Below are positions 17,308 through 28,232 of a stretch of DNA of 64,000 nt, piece by piece. Both the position numbers and the translations under genes were made by a program. The stretch comes from Bartonella krasnovii (GTDB lineage Bacteria; Pseudomonadota; Alphaproteobacteria; Rhizobiales; Rhizobiaceae): assembly GCF_003606345.3 (NCBI RefSeq), contig NZ_CP031844.2:1302001-1366000 (forward strand), written 5' to 3'. How positions within the stretch are numbered: position 1 is the first letter of the stretch; every line of letters begins with the position of its first letter. The notes under the pieces are model-generated. The model saw nothing but the letters and a program-made list of their open reading frames with translations, searched no databases and was not told the origin of the DNA.

Positions 17308-17920
17308 AAACTTAAGCACACCTTTTTTAATGAAGACGATTAATAAAAAAGAAAAAATTAGAAGTTTAATTTCTATAATTATATCGATTTCTGTCTCTTA
17401 AAAAGATTCAACTCAATGCATACTTCATATAATTTTCTTAAAATTGATCTGAAGAAAAAAGGCATATTCAAAAAAATAGCGCATATAAATGAATATAACC
17501 CATTGAAAATCCCTTTGTAAACTGACAAGGAGTAAAATGCGTTATTAAACAAGTGAATAATTCTTACAAAGAATACATCTTTCGCATCAAAAAGACAGTA
17601 CGCTGTACGATAAATTTATTTTTAAGATATCTCATCTTAAAAAAAACGAACCGCTCCAGGCAAGATAATATTTTATTGTTTATTTCTTAAAAAAACTCCC
17701 TCACCTCTCTACTTCATGAGCACTCTTTGCCTTATATTTATTCTTTTGAAGCAGAGAAGTACAAAACCTCAAAGCTATAAAAAACGTTAAATATCGTAAG
17801 TTTTCTAGATTATTTGAAGTTTTCCCATATTTTCTCAAAAAACATCTAAGTACACAGCAACAAGCCTCCTCCTCTATGAAGAAGAAAAGAAAAATGATTA
17901 AAATGCACCAATTTCTTTAT
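17308..17920. other. Spacer with one AT-rich hairpin
   Basis: About 610 bp without a gene. TTTTTAAGAT (17619-17628) and ATCTTAAAAA (17634-17643) form a perfect 10-bp AT-rich hairpin followed by more A, which on the minus strand could be a weak terminator for rpoD located 280 bp upstream of it. Nothing else recognised. Confidence 0.4.
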
Positions 17921-19939
17921 TTAAGAATCGAGAAAACTGCGTAATTTTCGTGAACGGCTAGGATGCTTCAATTTACGAAGTGCCTTTGCTTCAATCTGAC
18001 GAATGCGTTCTCTTGTAACTGAGAACTGTTGTCCTACTTCTTCTAGTGTGTGATCTGTATTCATCCCTATCCCAAAACGCATCCGCAAAACACGTTCTTC
18101 ACGTGGTGTTAATGAAGCAAGAACGCGTGTTGTCGTATCGCGTAAGTTCGCTTGAATAGCAGCATCAATGGGTAATAACGCATTCCTATCCTCAATAAAA
18201 TCACCCAAATGAGAATCATCTTCATCACCAACAGGTGTTTCGAGTGAAATAGGTTCCTTTGCAATTTTAAGAACCTTTCTCACTTTTTCTAATGGCATAG
18301 AAAGCTTGCTAGATAATTCTTCTGGTGTTGGCTCTCGCCCAATTTCATGGAGAATCTGACGTGAAGTACGAACGATTTTATTAATTGTTTCAATCATATG
18401 AACAGGGATACGAATAGTGCGTGCCTGATCTGCAATCGAGCGTGTAATGGCTTGACGAATCCACCATGTGGCATAAGTTGAAAATTTGTAGCCGCGCCGA
18501 TATTCAAACTTATCCACAGCCTTCATCAAACCGATATTTCCCTCTTGAATAAGGTCAAGAAACTGCAAACCACGATTCGTGTATTTTTTTGCAATTGAAA
18601 TGACAAGACGTAAATTAGATTCGACCATCTCTTTTTTCGCAATGGTTGATTCGCGTTCACCTTTCTGCACCTGCATCACAATCCGGCGAAATTCACCAAT
18701 AGAAATAGCCGTTTCTTGCGCGAGGTTTTGTATTTCACTCCGCAGTCTTTGAATTTCTTTTGCTTCACGCATTGAAAATTCTTTCCAACCCGGTGCAGGC
18801 AAAGCGGCAATATAATTCATCCAATCCGCATCCAATTCACGTCCTTGATATTCCTTTAAAAAATCTTCATGACCAATGCCATAACTGTTTGCAATTCGTT
18901 TCAACTTACCTTCATTATGAATCAATCTCTTATTGATGTCATAAAGCTGTTCAACCAAAGCTTCGATACGATTTTGGTTCAAAGAGAGAGACTTTACAGC
19001 TTGAATCAACTCACCCTTTAGTTGAATATATTTTTTCTTTTGAGAAGCTGTAAGAGCCCCCTCTTTACGCTCTGCCAAACTGCTTTCAACATGCTGATCT
19101 TGTAATTTGCGTAATTTTACATAGGTTTGAGCAATAAAGTCCAATGTTTCCATAACTTGAGGACAAAGTTCATTTTCCATTGCTGCAAGGGATAAGTTAA
19201 CATCATCATCGTCTTCTTCATCATCATCTTCTTCAATGCTTCTTTCTCCTATATTTTCCCCCATATTACGTATAGCAGAAGACATCTTTTCTTCTTTTAT
19301 CTTATCAACTTCACTTCGCTCAATAACAGGAGCCTGCTTTGCTTCTGGACCAGCATAAGTCGTTTCAAGATCAATAATTTCACGAAGAAGAATGCGCTGT
19401 TCTTTTAACTCATCACGCCAGATAATCAGGGCCTGAAAAGTCAAAGGGCTCTCACAAAGTCCCGCAATCATTGTCTCACGCCCTGCCTCAATACGCTTAG
19501 CAATGGCAATTTCGCCTTCCCGTGACAGAAGCTCAACAGCTCCCATCTCACGTAAATACATACGCACCGGATCATCCGTACGATCTGTTACTTCGCGTTT
19601 ATTCGTTGTCGTTGCAAGTGCGTGGTTAGAGGCCTCTACTAAATCTCCCCCCTCTACCGTAACTTCGTCTTCATAATTTTCGGACTCAACTTCATCCTCA
19701 TCATCGACAACATTAACCCCCATCTCAGAAAACATCGCCAAGATATCTTCAATTTGTTCGGACGTAACCTCATCGGAAGGAAGAACGGCATTGAGTTCAT
19801 CCATCGTTACGTAACCATTTTTTTTGGCAAGTTTAATCATTTTCTTGATGGCATCATCAGAAAAATCAAGAAGAGGACCATCCAAACTCGCTTGGGTTGT
19901 TACTTCTGTATTATCTTTCTGTTTAACCTTTGTTGCCAT
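17921..19939 (-). CDS. rpoD: RNA polymerase primary sigma factor (sigma-70)
   Basis: 672 aa, normal for alphaproteobacterial RpoD. Region 1.1 is at the N-terminus (ALDGPLL-like, [18 protein letters not shown]), region 1.2 has [16 protein letters not shown], the non-conserved region holds an acidic run ([11 protein letters not shown] near residue 235), and regions 2.1-2.4 read [35 protein letters not shown] and [19 protein letters not shown]. Region 3 has [13 protein letters not shown] and region 4.2 the promoter -35 helix [25 protein letters not shown] nine bases before the ATG is the ribosome site. It follows dnaG on the same strand, as in many proteobacteria, but rpsU is not between them or next to them here. 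A possible attenuator lies in the leader. Confidence 0.97.
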   Translation of the reverse strand: MATKVKQKDNTEVTTQASLDGPLLDFSDDAIKKMIKLAKKNGYVTMDELNAVLPSDEVTSEQIEDILAMFSEMGVNVVDDEDEVESENYEDEVTVEGGDLVEASNHALATTTNKREVTDRTDDPVRMYLREMGAVELLSREGEIAIAKRIEAGRETMIAGLCESPLTFQALIIWRDELKEQRILLREIIDLETTYAGPEAKQAPVIERSEVDKIKEEKMSSAIRNMGENIGERSIEEDDDEEDDDDVNLSLAAMENELCPQVMETLDFIAQTYVKLRKLQDQHVESSLAERKEGALTASQKKKYIQLKGELIQAVKSLSLNQNRIEALVEQLYDINKRLIHNEGKLKRIANSYGIGHEDFLKEYQGRELDADWMNYIAALPAPGWKEFSMREAKEIQRLRSEIQNLAQETAISIGEFRRIVMQVQKGERESTIAKKEMVESNLRLVISIAKKYTNRGLQFLDLIQEGNIGLMKAVDKFEYRRGYKFSTYATWWIRQAITRSIADQARTIRIPVHMIETINKIVRTSRQILHEIGREPTPEELSSKLSMPLEKVRKVLKIAKEPISLETPVGDEDDSHLGDFIEDRNALLPIDAAIQANLRDTTTRVLASLTPREERVLRMRFGIGMNTDHTLEEVGQQFSVTRERIRQIEAKALRKLKHPSRSRKLRSFLDS

Positions 19940-20323
19940 ACCATAAACTCCACTCGATCACTTCATAAGTTTCATGTAACCATAGTTTCCATGTGACCAG
20001 CTTTTTTGTTCTCACTTAAATCGACCAACAGTTTCTCATATATACTTCCTTTTAAGAGATTACTATTGGAAAGAATACATTTTGTATACGCCTTAATATC
20101 CAGATAAACTTATCATCCAGACAAAAAGGCGGGAAAACTCCAGAAGTTTCCCCGACACCTCTCAGCCCTTCTGAGATAATCTCTGTACCCTATCGTTAAG
20201 AACCAATTTCCCGCTTTTCCTAAAATTCATTCTAAAATTTCATTATCATCTTTATAAAAATGTCATTCCACATACACTTCCTCATCTAAAATTTAAGTGA
20301 CTGATTCGCGTTAAAAAAGCGAA
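19940..20323. other. dnaG-rpoD intergenic region
   Basis: About 380 bp with no gene. It contains the structured element at 20123-20214 described separately; the remaining 180 bp up to rpoD are AT-rich and may carry the rpoD promoter, though no good -35/-10 pair was identified. Confidence 0.5.
20123..20214 (-). promoter_or_regulatory. Terminator with possible antiterminator between dnaG and rpoD
   Basis: On the minus strand CGGGGAAACT and AGTTTTCCCG (plus coordinates 20130-20154) pair over ten positions with one G-U and a 5-nt loop, followed by CCTTTTTG: a good intrinsic terminator. About 55 nt earlier in the transcript GCGGGAAA (20207-20214) is a perfect 8-bp complement of TTTCCCGC (20129-20136), the 3' half of the terminator, so an alternative fold would break it. 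A CTCAG/CTGAG hairpin sits between. This is the layout of a riboswitch or attenuator, but it could also be a simple dnaG terminator with chance pairing. Confidence 0.5.
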
Positions 20324-22261
20324 TCATTTTATCGTATCTTGTGTATTCCCGTCTATTTTTTCATCCAACCAACTTCCAAATCCTTCAATTAATGCTTCTG
20401 TCGCTTGCATCTCTTCCAGCTCTTTTTTTATCTCACGAAGCAGATCAAAAACCTCACTCTTAGGATTTTCTACAAGTTGCTCTTCAATATCCTGTAACCT
20501 CTTATGTAGGTGGTATTCCTGAAGATGCAAGTAGACAGCTTGTTTTAATATAGCACGTGCATCTTCTATAGGAGCCCCAGCAAAGATAATATGCATACCA
20601 ATATTTTGCACAAGATGTTTCATACGCTCTAATAAAGCCTTTTGCCCTCTTTTTTCTAAGAACGCAACCATTGTTTCTTTATCATGAAGCGGCTGATTCC
20701 CAAGAATTTCCAACATCGTTTGGTGAAAATACATCAATTGTGTATTTTTTAATTCTAATTCAGAGAGAATCTCAAAATTTTCATGCCATAACTCAGGATA
20801 GTAAACTAAAGTAAGTAAAATCACAGCTTCACGTAAAGGAATAGCCTGCGAAGAATTTCGTACTATTTCAGAATTTTCTAACAGAGAAAAGGATTGATCT
20901 TTAAAGATCCTATTGGGTGAAGCCTTTTCATAGCGTCCTCCACCCTTCTTTTTTGAAAAAGAGGGACGAAAAAAATCAAAAAGACGTTGTTTTATATCTT
21001 GCAAATAATAACGACGAACATCTTCATCTTTAATCGTAAAAATTTGTTGTTTGAGTTGTTTTTCAAGCGCCGCTCGTGTCTCTGGCGTTTCAAAATGCTT
21101 TCCATAGGTAGACCGCCACCATAAAAGCTCAATCAAAGGAATGGCTTTTTGCAAAAAAGAAGAAAAGAGAGGTGCACCACCAGCGCAAACAATTTCATCA
21201 GGATCTTTTCCTTGCGGCAACAAAACAAAGCGGACACAAACCCCAACCTTTAAAAGAGGCAATACCCGATCAGCAACGCGAAAAGCAGCCTTTAAACCAG
21301 CAGCATCACCATCAAAACACAAAATGGGCTCCTTGCCCATCTGCCATAAAAGCTCAATTTGCGCTTCCGTTAATGCTGTTCCTAAGGGGGCTACGACTCC
21401 CTCAAAACCGGCTTTAGTCAATGAAATGACATCCATATACCCCTCAACAACCAGAAGTGAATGAATTTTTTCATCGCCAACAAAGCGACTATTTTTGCGA
21501 GCCGCTGCCGCATTATAAAGTATATTTCCTTTATGAAATAGCACTGTTTCAGGGCTGTTAAGATATTTTGCGCGTGTTTCTTTTTCTAACGCACGCCCTC
21601 CGAAAGCCACCACACGTCCACGCAAATCTTCGATAGGAAACATAATGCGATTTCTAAATCGATCATAAGAAGCCGTCCTCTCCTCATGCGCTGTGAGAAG
21701 TCCACATTCTTCCATTTGCTTTATTGAGATACCATGGGCACTTAAAGCTTCTTTCAAAGCTGTACGCCTTACCGGTGCAAAACCAATTCGAAAACGCTCT
21801 ATAAGCTTTTGCGTAACACCACGTTCCTCCAGATAACGACGTGCCTGCGCACCTTCTTGACCCCGTAAATTATATTGAAAAAAATCTGTCGCAATCTTCA
21901 TCACATCATAAAGGTCAGCTTTTTCCATTTGACGTTGATGACTTTGTGGATCTAAAACAGGCAACTTCATTCCTGCAAAGTCAGCCAAACGCTCGACGCT
22001 TTCTGAAAAATGCAGTCCATCAAGCTCGCACAGGAAGGTAAAGATATCTCCGCTTACACCACAACCAAAACAATAATAACGCCCTTTATGATCATCACAA
22101 TGAAAACTGGGCGTTTTCTCACCATGAAATGGACAACAACACCAAAAGTCTCCCCGTGAAGGCTTACTTTTTCGAGAATCAAAGTCCACCCGTTGACCAA
22201 TCACTGTTGAAATTGGAAGTCTGCTACGCAGTTCATTAAGAAAATCAGGCGGGAAACGCAT
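20324..22261 (-). CDS. dnaG: DNA primase
   Basis: 645 aa. The N-terminal CHC2 zinc finger is intact (CPFHGEKTPSFHCDDH, then YYCFGCGVSGD, residues about 43-70). The catalytic TOPRIM core shows LLVVEGYMDVISL (about 271-283) with the key Glu, and ILCFDGDAAGLKAA (about 316-329) with the metal-binding DxD-like acids. The C-terminal helical region binds the replicative helicase. It makes RNA primers for replication. Normal length for the order. Transcribed toward rpoD. GAGAGATA precedes the ATG. Confidence 0.97.
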   Translation of the reverse strand: MRFPPDFLNELRSRLPISTVIGQRVDFDSRKSKPSRGDFWCCCPFHGEKTPSFHCDDHKGRYYCFGCGVSGDIFTFLCELDGLHFSESVERLADFAGMKLPVLDPQSHQRQMEKADLYDVMKIATDFFQYNLRGQEGAQARRYLEERGVTQKLIERFRIGFAPVRRTALKEALSAHGISIKQMEECGLLTAHEERTASYDRFRNRIMFPIEDLRGRVVAFGGRALEKETRAKYLNSPETVLFHKGNILYNAAAARKNSRFVGDEKIHSLLVVEGYMDVISLTKAGFEGVVAPLGTALTEAQIELLWQMGKEPILCFDGDAAGLKAAFRVADRVLPLLKVGVCVRFVLLPQGKDPDEIVCAGGAPLFSSFLQKAIPLIELLWWRSTYGKHFETPETRAALEKQLKQQIFTIKDEDVRRYYLQDIKQRLFDFFRPSFSKKKGGGRYEKASPNRIFKDQSFSLLENSEIVRNSSQAIPLREAVILLTLVYYPELWHENFEILSELELKNTQLMYFHQTMLEILGNQPLHDKETMVAFLEKRGQKALLERMKHLVQNIGMHIIFAGAPIEDARAILKQAVYLHLQEYHLHKRLQDIEEQLVENPKSEVFDLLREIKKELEEMQATEALIEGFGSWLDEKIDGNTQDTIK

Positions 22262-22395
22262 TATCTCTCACAGAGTTTAAAAATTCTTTTTTGCATATTT
22301 AACGACTTTAGAGCATAATTCCAAGACTTCCTCTTAAGCAGTTGTAAAATTTTAATCTCTCAACTGCCTATAATTTTAGAAATGGAGAGTAAAAA

Positions 22396-23613
22396 GTGAT
22401 CGAATTTATTGTTCAATATCCGTGGTTAGAAGCTATTTCTTGGCTTGTTATTCTTACTATATTTGCCCTTTTAATCAACTTTGTAGGACGAAAATTACTC
22501 ATTCACGGAGCAAAAAAACTTTCTCCTCTCCTCCCCAAGAATACAACAACCGATATTAAAAATGCTATTCAATACCTAGCAAATATCATTTCAGCTTTTA
22601 TTCTTTCAATCGGTGTTAATTTTATACCAACATTGCCCGATGCATTCAGCACTGTCATCAATAATGTTGCCAATGCCTTCATTATCTTTTTTGTTGTTCT
22701 AACAATTTCGTCCTGTCTCAATATCATTAACATCCTTTACGAACAACGGCCAACAGCCCGACTAAAACCAATAAAAGGGTATATTCAAATTGCTAAAATT
22801 GCACTTTTTGCGATTGCGGCAGTTTTAATGGTCGCCACATTAATTGACCGTTCCCCTCTTATTCTTTTCTCCGGTCTTGGTGCAATGGCCGCAGTTCTCA
22901 TGTTAATTTTTCAAGATACACTTCTTTCACTTGTTGCCGGTATTCAAATTTCATCCACCGATATGGTTCGTGTTGGTGATTGGATTGAAATTCCCAATCT
23001 TGGTGCTGATGGTGATGTTATTGAAATTGCCCTTCATACTGTTAAAGTTCAAAATTTCGACAACACCATCACCTCAGTACCGATCCGTAAGCTTGTAACC
23101 GACCCTTTTAAGAATTGGCGTGGAATGCAAGAATCAGGAGGCAGACGCATCAAGCGCTCTCTTTTTATTGATCAATCCAGTATCCATTTTCTCACAGAAG
23201 AAGAACAAAAATATCTTTCCCGATTTAATTTATTAGAAAATTATTTCACGCAAAAAAGAGCAGAAATTGATCAATGGAACGCTCAATTAGATAGAAATCG
23301 TGATGTTGTAGCCAATACGCGCCGTTTAACCAACATTGGAACTTTTCGTGCTTATGTTTTTGCTTATCTACAACAACATCTCAACATCAACCCCAATATG
23401 ACCTTTATGGCCCGACAACTACCCCCGACAGAAAATGGTTTACCCCTGGAAATCTATTGCTTTACGAACACCACAGTTTGGCTAGACTATGAACAAATTC
23501 AAGGTGATATTTTCGATCATCTTTATTCCATTCTTCACTGTTTTGGTCTAAAGGTTTTTCAAAATCCAAGCGGTTCTGATTTTAATCAAGCATTCAAAGT
23601 AAAAGCAAAGTAA
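22396..23613 (+). CDS. MscS-family mechanosensitive ion channel (YbdG-like)
   Basis: 405 aa with GTG start; ATGGAGAGTAAAAA upstream is the ribosome site. Five hydrophobic segments span residues about 10-185. The pore-lining helix is recognisable as GLGAMAAVLMLIFQDTLLSL, with the FQDTLLSLVAGIQI turn typical of the MscS fold, and is followed by the beta domain VRVGDWIEIPNLGADGDVIE and VQNFDNTITSVPIRKL. The C-terminal 200 residues (HFLTEEEQKYLSRFNLLENY onward) match the longer YbdG/MscM type rather than the short MscS. It should release osmolytes on hypo-osmotic shock in the inner membrane. The gene runs away from dnaG. Confidence 0.9.
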   Translation: MIEFIVQYPWLEAISWLVILTIFALLINFVGRKLLIHGAKKLSPLLPKNTTTDIKNAIQYLANIISAFILSIGVNFIPTLPDAFSTVINNVANAFIIFFVVLTISSCLNIINILYEQRPTARLKPIKGYIQIAKIALFAIAAVLMVATLIDRSPLILFSGLGAMAAVLMLIFQDTLLSLVAGIQISSTDMVRVGDWIEIPNLGADGDVIEIALHTVKVQNFDNTITSVPIRKLVTDPFKNWRGMQESGGRRIKRSLFIDQSSIHFLTEEEQKYLSRFNLLENYFTQKRAEIDQWNAQLDRNRDVVANTRRLTNIGTFRAYVFAYLQQHLNINPNMTFMARQLPPTENGLPLEIYCFTNTTVWLDYEQIQGDIFDHLYSILHCFGLKVFQNPSGSDFNQAFKVKAK

Positions 23614-23683
23614 AAGCAATAAACTTCAAGTTATCAATTTTGAGTTAAACCTATTCATAAACAAAAGAGAAAGAAAAAGTATC

Positions 23684-25375
23684 ATGAATGGTTCATTGGT
23701 ACTCCTTCATCTTGCTGGCGCTGTTTCTTTACTTCTCTGGGCGACACGCATGGTGCGTACAGGAATTGAACGCGCCTATGGTGACAAGCTTAAAGATAAC
23801 CTGCGCCACGTCATTTCAAAACCATTGTTTGCGGTAAGTTTTGGGCTTTTTACAGCGATGATCTTACAGAGCTCTACAGCCATAACGCTTCTCGTTGGTT
23901 CTTTCGTTGAATCTGGTTTTGTCTCTGGAGTAGCAGGACTTATGGCTGTACGTGGAGGAGAATTAGGATCAGCACTCGTTGTTAAAATTCTCACCTACGA
24001 TCTCACAATTGTTGTGCCCCTTTGTCTTTTAATTGGTACTTGTATCTTCATGACAACACAAAAACGTGAGTGGCGTCAAATAGGACGTATTGTCATCGGT
24101 ATTGGTCTTTTGATTTTATCTTTACAAATGATCAGTACAGCAACAGAACCTTTGCGGGATAGTGAAATTTTGCCGAACATCATTCGTTACCTTTCAACCG
24201 ATCCTGTTTCAACTTTTTTGTTAGCTGCGGCTTTAACCTATCTTTTGCATTCATCCATTGCAGGAATCATTTTACTGGTTAATTTTGCCAACTACGACCT
24301 TATCCATACACAACTTTGCGTTGTTATGGTTCTTGGTGTTAACTTTGGCTCTTCTCTTATAGCACCGCTTTTAACACGCCACGCTTCTCCGAATACCCGC
24401 CTTGTTCCTTTGGGGAATTTACTCATGCGTGGAGCTGGTTCAATCCTTGTGCTGATCTTATATCTATCTTTTCAACCACCCATCACATGGCTTGGCAACA
24501 ACGCCCCTACTCAAGTGATTAACGCCCATATCATTTTTAATGTTTTCATTCTCCTCGCTGGAATACCGCTTTCAAAATGGGTTTTGAAATTAACCACTCA
24601 AATCGTTCATATGAGTACAAAAAAAACGCAAACCGATAAAACGCTTAATTTATCAGATCAAACAGCTCTTGATGATAGCGTTCTTGAACGCCCAGCTCTA
24701 GCGCTCTCCAATGTCATGCGTGAAGTTATTCATATTTGTGATCTTGTCGACATCATGCTAGAAAAAATCATGGGACTTTATGAAGAGCCAGATCCCAATA
24801 TTATTGCTGAGCTCAATCAACTAAACACCATATTGGACAAAAAACATATCGCCATCAAACTTTATCTTGCACGATTAGCAGGACAAAAATTATCGGATAA
24901 AGAGGCTCTTCAAACACAAGAACTTTTAGGTGCCTGTATAAAATTAGACCAAGCAGGCGATATCATTATTCACAATATGCTGATGCTGGTTAAAAAGAAA
25001 CAACAAAAAAATCTAAAGTTCAGCAACGAAGGCTGGAATGATCTCCTTCGTTTCCACGCCATTGTACTGGCCAACGCGCATATCGCATTTAATGTTCTCG
25101 TCTCCCGTGACACTCACACTGCCCATCTATTGGTCCAAAAAAAAGATCAACTACGAAACTTAGAAAAAGAGATGAGTTTAAAACATTTTAAACGCTTACG
25201 TGAGGGAGATCTCAAAAATGTAGAATCATCCAGCCTTCATCTTGATACTGTCCGTGATCTTAAACAAATTAATTCTCTGTTAACCTCAATGATCTACCCT
25301 ATTTTGGAAGAACAGGGGCTTCTTCAAAGTTCGCGCCTACGCAATCCTGCTGAAGAGCAGATAAAAAAATCTTGA
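23684..25375 (+). CDS. Na/Pi cotransporter family protein with PhoU-like tail
   Basis: 563 aa. Residues about 1-310 hold the duplicated Na/Pi (NptA/YjbB) transport domain, with the QSS motifs in ILQSSTAITLLVGSFVESG and LLHSSIAGIILLV, about eight hydrophobic segments. Residues about 340-550 form a helical PhoU-like domain (LERPALALSNVMREVIHI, DLVDIMLEKIMGLYEEPD). The protein should export or import phosphate with sodium in the inner membrane; the PhoU part may couple it to phosphate status. It starts 70 bp after the MscS gene on the same strand, so they could share a transcript. AGAGAAAGAAAAAG precedes the ATG. Confidence 0.9.
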   Translation: MNGSLVLLHLAGAVSLLLWATRMVRTGIERAYGDKLKDNLRHVISKPLFAVSFGLFTAMILQSSTAITLLVGSFVESGFVSGVAGLMAVRGGELGSALVVKILTYDLTIVVPLCLLIGTCIFMTTQKREWRQIGRIVIGIGLLILSLQMISTATEPLRDSEILPNIIRYLSTDPVSTFLLAAALTYLLHSSIAGIILLVNFANYDLIHTQLCVVMVLGVNFGSSLIAPLLTRHASPNTRLVPLGNLLMRGAGSILVLILYLSFQPPITWLGNNAPTQVINAHIIFNVFILLAGIPLSKWVLKLTTQIVHMSTKKTQTDKTLNLSDQTALDDSVLERPALALSNVMREVIHICDLVDIMLEKIMGLYEEPDPNIIAELNQLNTILDKKHIAIKLYLARLAGQKLSDKEALQTQELLGACIKLDQAGDIIIHNMLMLVKKKQQKNLKFSNEGWNDLLRFHAIVLANAHIAFNVLVSRDTHTAHLLVQKKDQLRNLEKEMSLKHFKRLREGDLKNVESSSLHLDTVRDLKQINSLLTSMIYPILEEQGLLQSSRLRNPAEEQIKKS

Positions 25376-26484
25376 ACTTATAAAATAAATCAAACAAGAA
25401 ACAAACCCCATTAATTATTCAACTTTGAACCTTCAAATATCTTGCTTAATATATTGATTTAATAAATATTTTAGACGTTTTAAATGAACTCTCTTCAATA
25501 GTATAAATTTCTTTCATTTTTAATCTATCCATAATGAATTTCTCAAAATTATTTTCTTGCACTTAAGCGGTTTGCTCCATAACCCGTATAGAATAAAGCT
25601 CTTGAACAAAGAATTTCTCACCTTCTCAAAGAAAAAACTGTGTTTCATATAAAGCAATAGATTGATTTATAATGATAATTTACTCATTTATATTGAATAA
25701 TCCCCCAAGATATCGTGAGATCCTTTCATTCCAAAGCCGTTCCCTGTTAAATCAATCAAAACATTCACTTACACATTAAAATGTGGCTAATTCTGCAGGG
25801 AATAAGATGATACAAAAAAAGACTTAAAACACCTCTTATAAACTGTCTTAAGAACCAAGAACTATTCGGGAAAAGTGCATGATACCACTGCTTGCTCTTT
25901 TATGAAGCCCAAAGATAGGGATTCTCAATGAATTTATCCCCTTTATGGGCACCGTCGTAAAATGAAGCTTATAAGCTTTGAAAGAGGGGTCGTAAGGAGA
26001 TGGCAAAAAGTATGATCGTGCCAGCCTAAATTCATCTTGTAAAAAAGCGACCACTTCACAGGAGTAGAAAAATAAAGAAATATCCGATAAGGAATGCAAA
26101 ATACCCCTAATTGCAATGTTTATATCAATATTTCTAGAGATTGAACTTATACAGTATTTTATAAAGCATTAACAAAACAGTTTTAAAATTTATTTAAAAC
26201 AATATTGATATCAATTGGAAAGATCAAAATATTAAATATCCATTTGACTTATTGTTTTAATAAAAATTGTTTATTTTAAAACTATGGTAAATAAAATTTA
26301 TTATATATACTTACACCCATTATATTTTATAATTATATTGTATTAATACTATTTAAATATAAAGAAAATTAATAAGTAAATTATTTAGCAAAAATATCCT
26401 TTCCACTGGGTAAAAAGGGAATAAACCTTGATTTTTACAAAGTCTACTCTAGTTACAATCTAAATTCAGGCAAAGGAGGGTATA
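25376..26484. repeat. Spacer with intergenic repeat copy C (about 25690-26060)
   Basis: About 1.1 kb without a gene. Positions 25700-26050 align with copy D (55085-55440): shared blocks are GTTAAATCAATCAAAAC versus GTTGAATCAATCAAACC, ACTTAAAACACCTCTTATAA versus ACTAAAATAACCTCTTTATG, GCTTGCTCTTTTAT in both, ATGAATTTATCCCC versus ATGGATTTATCGCC, and ACCGTCGTAAAATGA versus AGCGTCGTCGCAAATGA. Order and spacing agree. A frame at 25848-26099 (minus) over this repeat is unlikely to be a gene. The last 250 bp before glsB are almost pure A/T. Confidence 0.55.
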
Positions 26485-26736
26485 ATGGAAAATGCAAATA
26501 TTGGTTGGATCGCAGCTATCATTATCGGCGCGGTTGCAGGTTGGGCTGCACAGTATATTATGAAAAGCCAAACAGGAATATTGTTAAACATTATCTTAGG
26601 GATTATTGGCGCTGCCTTAGCGAGCTTCCTTTTTAGTTTTTTAGGCATAAGTTTTGCTGGTTGGCTCGGTTATCTTATTTCAGGTTTTATAGGAGCCTGT
26701 ATTCTTATATGGATAGGACAAAAAATCCGATCATAG
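26485..26736 (+). CDS. GlsB/YeaQ/YmgE-family small membrane protein
   Basis: 83 aa with three hydrophobic segments. The glycine-rich start IGWIAAIIIGAVAGWAAQYI, then LNIILGIIGAALASFLF and YLISGFIGACILIWIGQKI, is the pattern of transglycosylase-associated/GlsB stress proteins, which sit in the inner membrane and are often induced by stress. AAAGGAGGG ahead of the ATG is the strongest ribosome site in the region, suggesting high translation. It stands alone. Confidence 0.88.
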   Translation: MENANIGWIAAIIIGAVAGWAAQYIMKSQTGILLNIILGIIGAALASFLFSFLGISFAGWLGYLISGFIGACILIWIGQKIRS

Positions 26737-27722
26737 AACATTTATTTATTCAAACACCTTTGGGTGTTCAATAAAACAATTGGAATATTTTGAAATATTT
26801 CCCCGTAACGCATTGATATCATTTTTGATATGATGGTGAAGTGCTTAAGTTACGATTTCTAGCATACACCATCATACATCTAACAAAAAGCAGTGAAAAC
26901 TTTTATAATGCACCCTTCTATATCTATAGACTACGCATATTACGGAAAGGTGTATGCGTTATTTTAATGAAATACGAACTTACTTCGTACCGTATTTGGG
27001 CTCCAAACAAACCTGCAAATCCAGCTCATTGCACTGACATTGCAATCTACAAAGGCGACTAGAACCAGTCATGATGATTAAAGGTCTTACCACGTAATAC
27101 TCAACGTCTATACACTTCATCAATAAGACCATTTTTACTAAAAGAACCGAAGAACTCTTTTGCATTCTTAAAAGATAAAGATAGGAAGTAAGCGCAAAAT
27201 GATAAAAATAATTTTTCTAGTATGAAAAATAAAAGAATAAACGCTATAAAGTTGATATCCTTCTTTTTCTTTTCCATATTTTTATTATTTATCAATTAAA
27301 GAGATCAAAAGCATTGAATAAAAAATTTAAATGATGATAAATTCTGTACATTGATTTTTTAACTTAAAATCTATCTAAATAATGCTACTTTTATTATAAA
27401 AAATACGATAACCGTTTCATCTTAATCTAAAAGGTTTGAGTATCCCGCTTTTTAAAATATAATATAAGGGGCTTTACTCTTCTTAAAATTTTTTCTTTAT
27501 TCTTCATCCCTTTTCCTATGCATTACAAACGAATGTTAAAGCGAAAATACTCTATAACCTATTTTTTACATATCTTCTTTTAAAGATCTTTTCTTTCGAT
27601 TTTTCATTTGATATTTTCCTATAAAAATCTCGCTGCTTTTATACGCCTATACTACAATAAAGCCATCTCTTTAGTGACTCAGCATAACATGTGGAATAGG
27701 ATTTTAGATGTGGAGTAAAACG
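26737..27722. other. Spacer with a possible transposase remnant
   Basis: About 980 bp of AT-rich sequence. Only 26966-27061 looks like a gene fragment (see there). A ribosome-like region and upstream sequence of ubiC end the spacer. Confidence 0.4.
26966..27061 (+). pseudogene. Possible N-terminal scrap of an IS5-type transposase
   Basis: The frame MKYELTSYRIWAPNKPANPA resembles the start of IS5/IS1031-type transposases (M-K-Y-E-L-T-D-x-E-W-x-x-I-K-P-M-L-P-N-K-P-R-G) with a short internal loss, then stops after about 30 residues. The rest of the element is not visible, nor are inverted repeats. The match is short, so this is a tentative call. Confidence 0.25.
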
Positions 27723-28232
27723 ATGTCTGATCTTGAAGTTTCCATCTTACCATCTCTGAAGTGGCTCTTTGATCAAAATCCTCCCATACCAGAAAACATT
27801 CGGGATTGGCTCATGGAATCGGGCTCGATGACGCTTCGATTAAAAAAATATTGCACCTGCTTCCAAGTTCAACAACAACGCGAATGTTTTATTACACGAG
27901 ATAAATTAAAGGAAGAAGCAGAACATCTCCCCAAAAGTGCGCGTTATTGGTTACGCGAAGTCATATTGATAGGTGATAATAAACCTTGGCTCCTTGGACG
28001 CACTGTCATTCCACAAGAAACCCTTCATCACAATCAAGCTTTGATGCATTTAGGAACGATCCCCTTAGGCCACTATTTATTTAACAGTGAAAAACTAACC
28101 CGCGATTACATTCATATTGGCCAACAAGGCACGCTATGGGCACGCCGTTCCCGTTTGCGGCTAACGGGTGAGCCATTGTTGCTCACTGAGCTCTTTTTAA
28201 AAGACTCACCACTGTACTCCCACCATCAATGA
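27723..28232 (+). CDS. ubiC: Chorismate lyase
   Basis: 169 aa from the ATG at 27723 with GGAG seven bases upstream; an in-frame ATG at 27708 would add five residues and also has a weak AGG. Family blocks: [16 protein letters not shown] near the start (the E-x-G-S-M-T chorismate-site motif), [32 protein letters not shown], and [11 protein letters not shown] near the end. It removes pyruvate from chorismate to give 4-hydroxybenzoate, the first step of ubiquinone synthesis, in the cytoplasm. Length fits the family (about 165). No ubiA is adjacent. Confidence 0.9.
   Translation: MSDLEVSILPSLKWLFDQNPPIPENIRDWLMESGSMTLRLKKYCTCFQVQQQRECFITRDKLKEEAEHLPKSARYWLREVILIGDNKPWLLGRTVIPQETLHHNQALMHLGTIPLGHYLFNSEKLTRDYIHIGQQGTLWARRSRLRLTGEPLLLTELFLKDSPLYSHHQ

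Noticed and set aside
26966-27061. Intact insertion sequence
   Set aside because: Only about 20 residues resemble a transposase start; no inverted repeats or further frame. Kept only as a low-confidence remnant.
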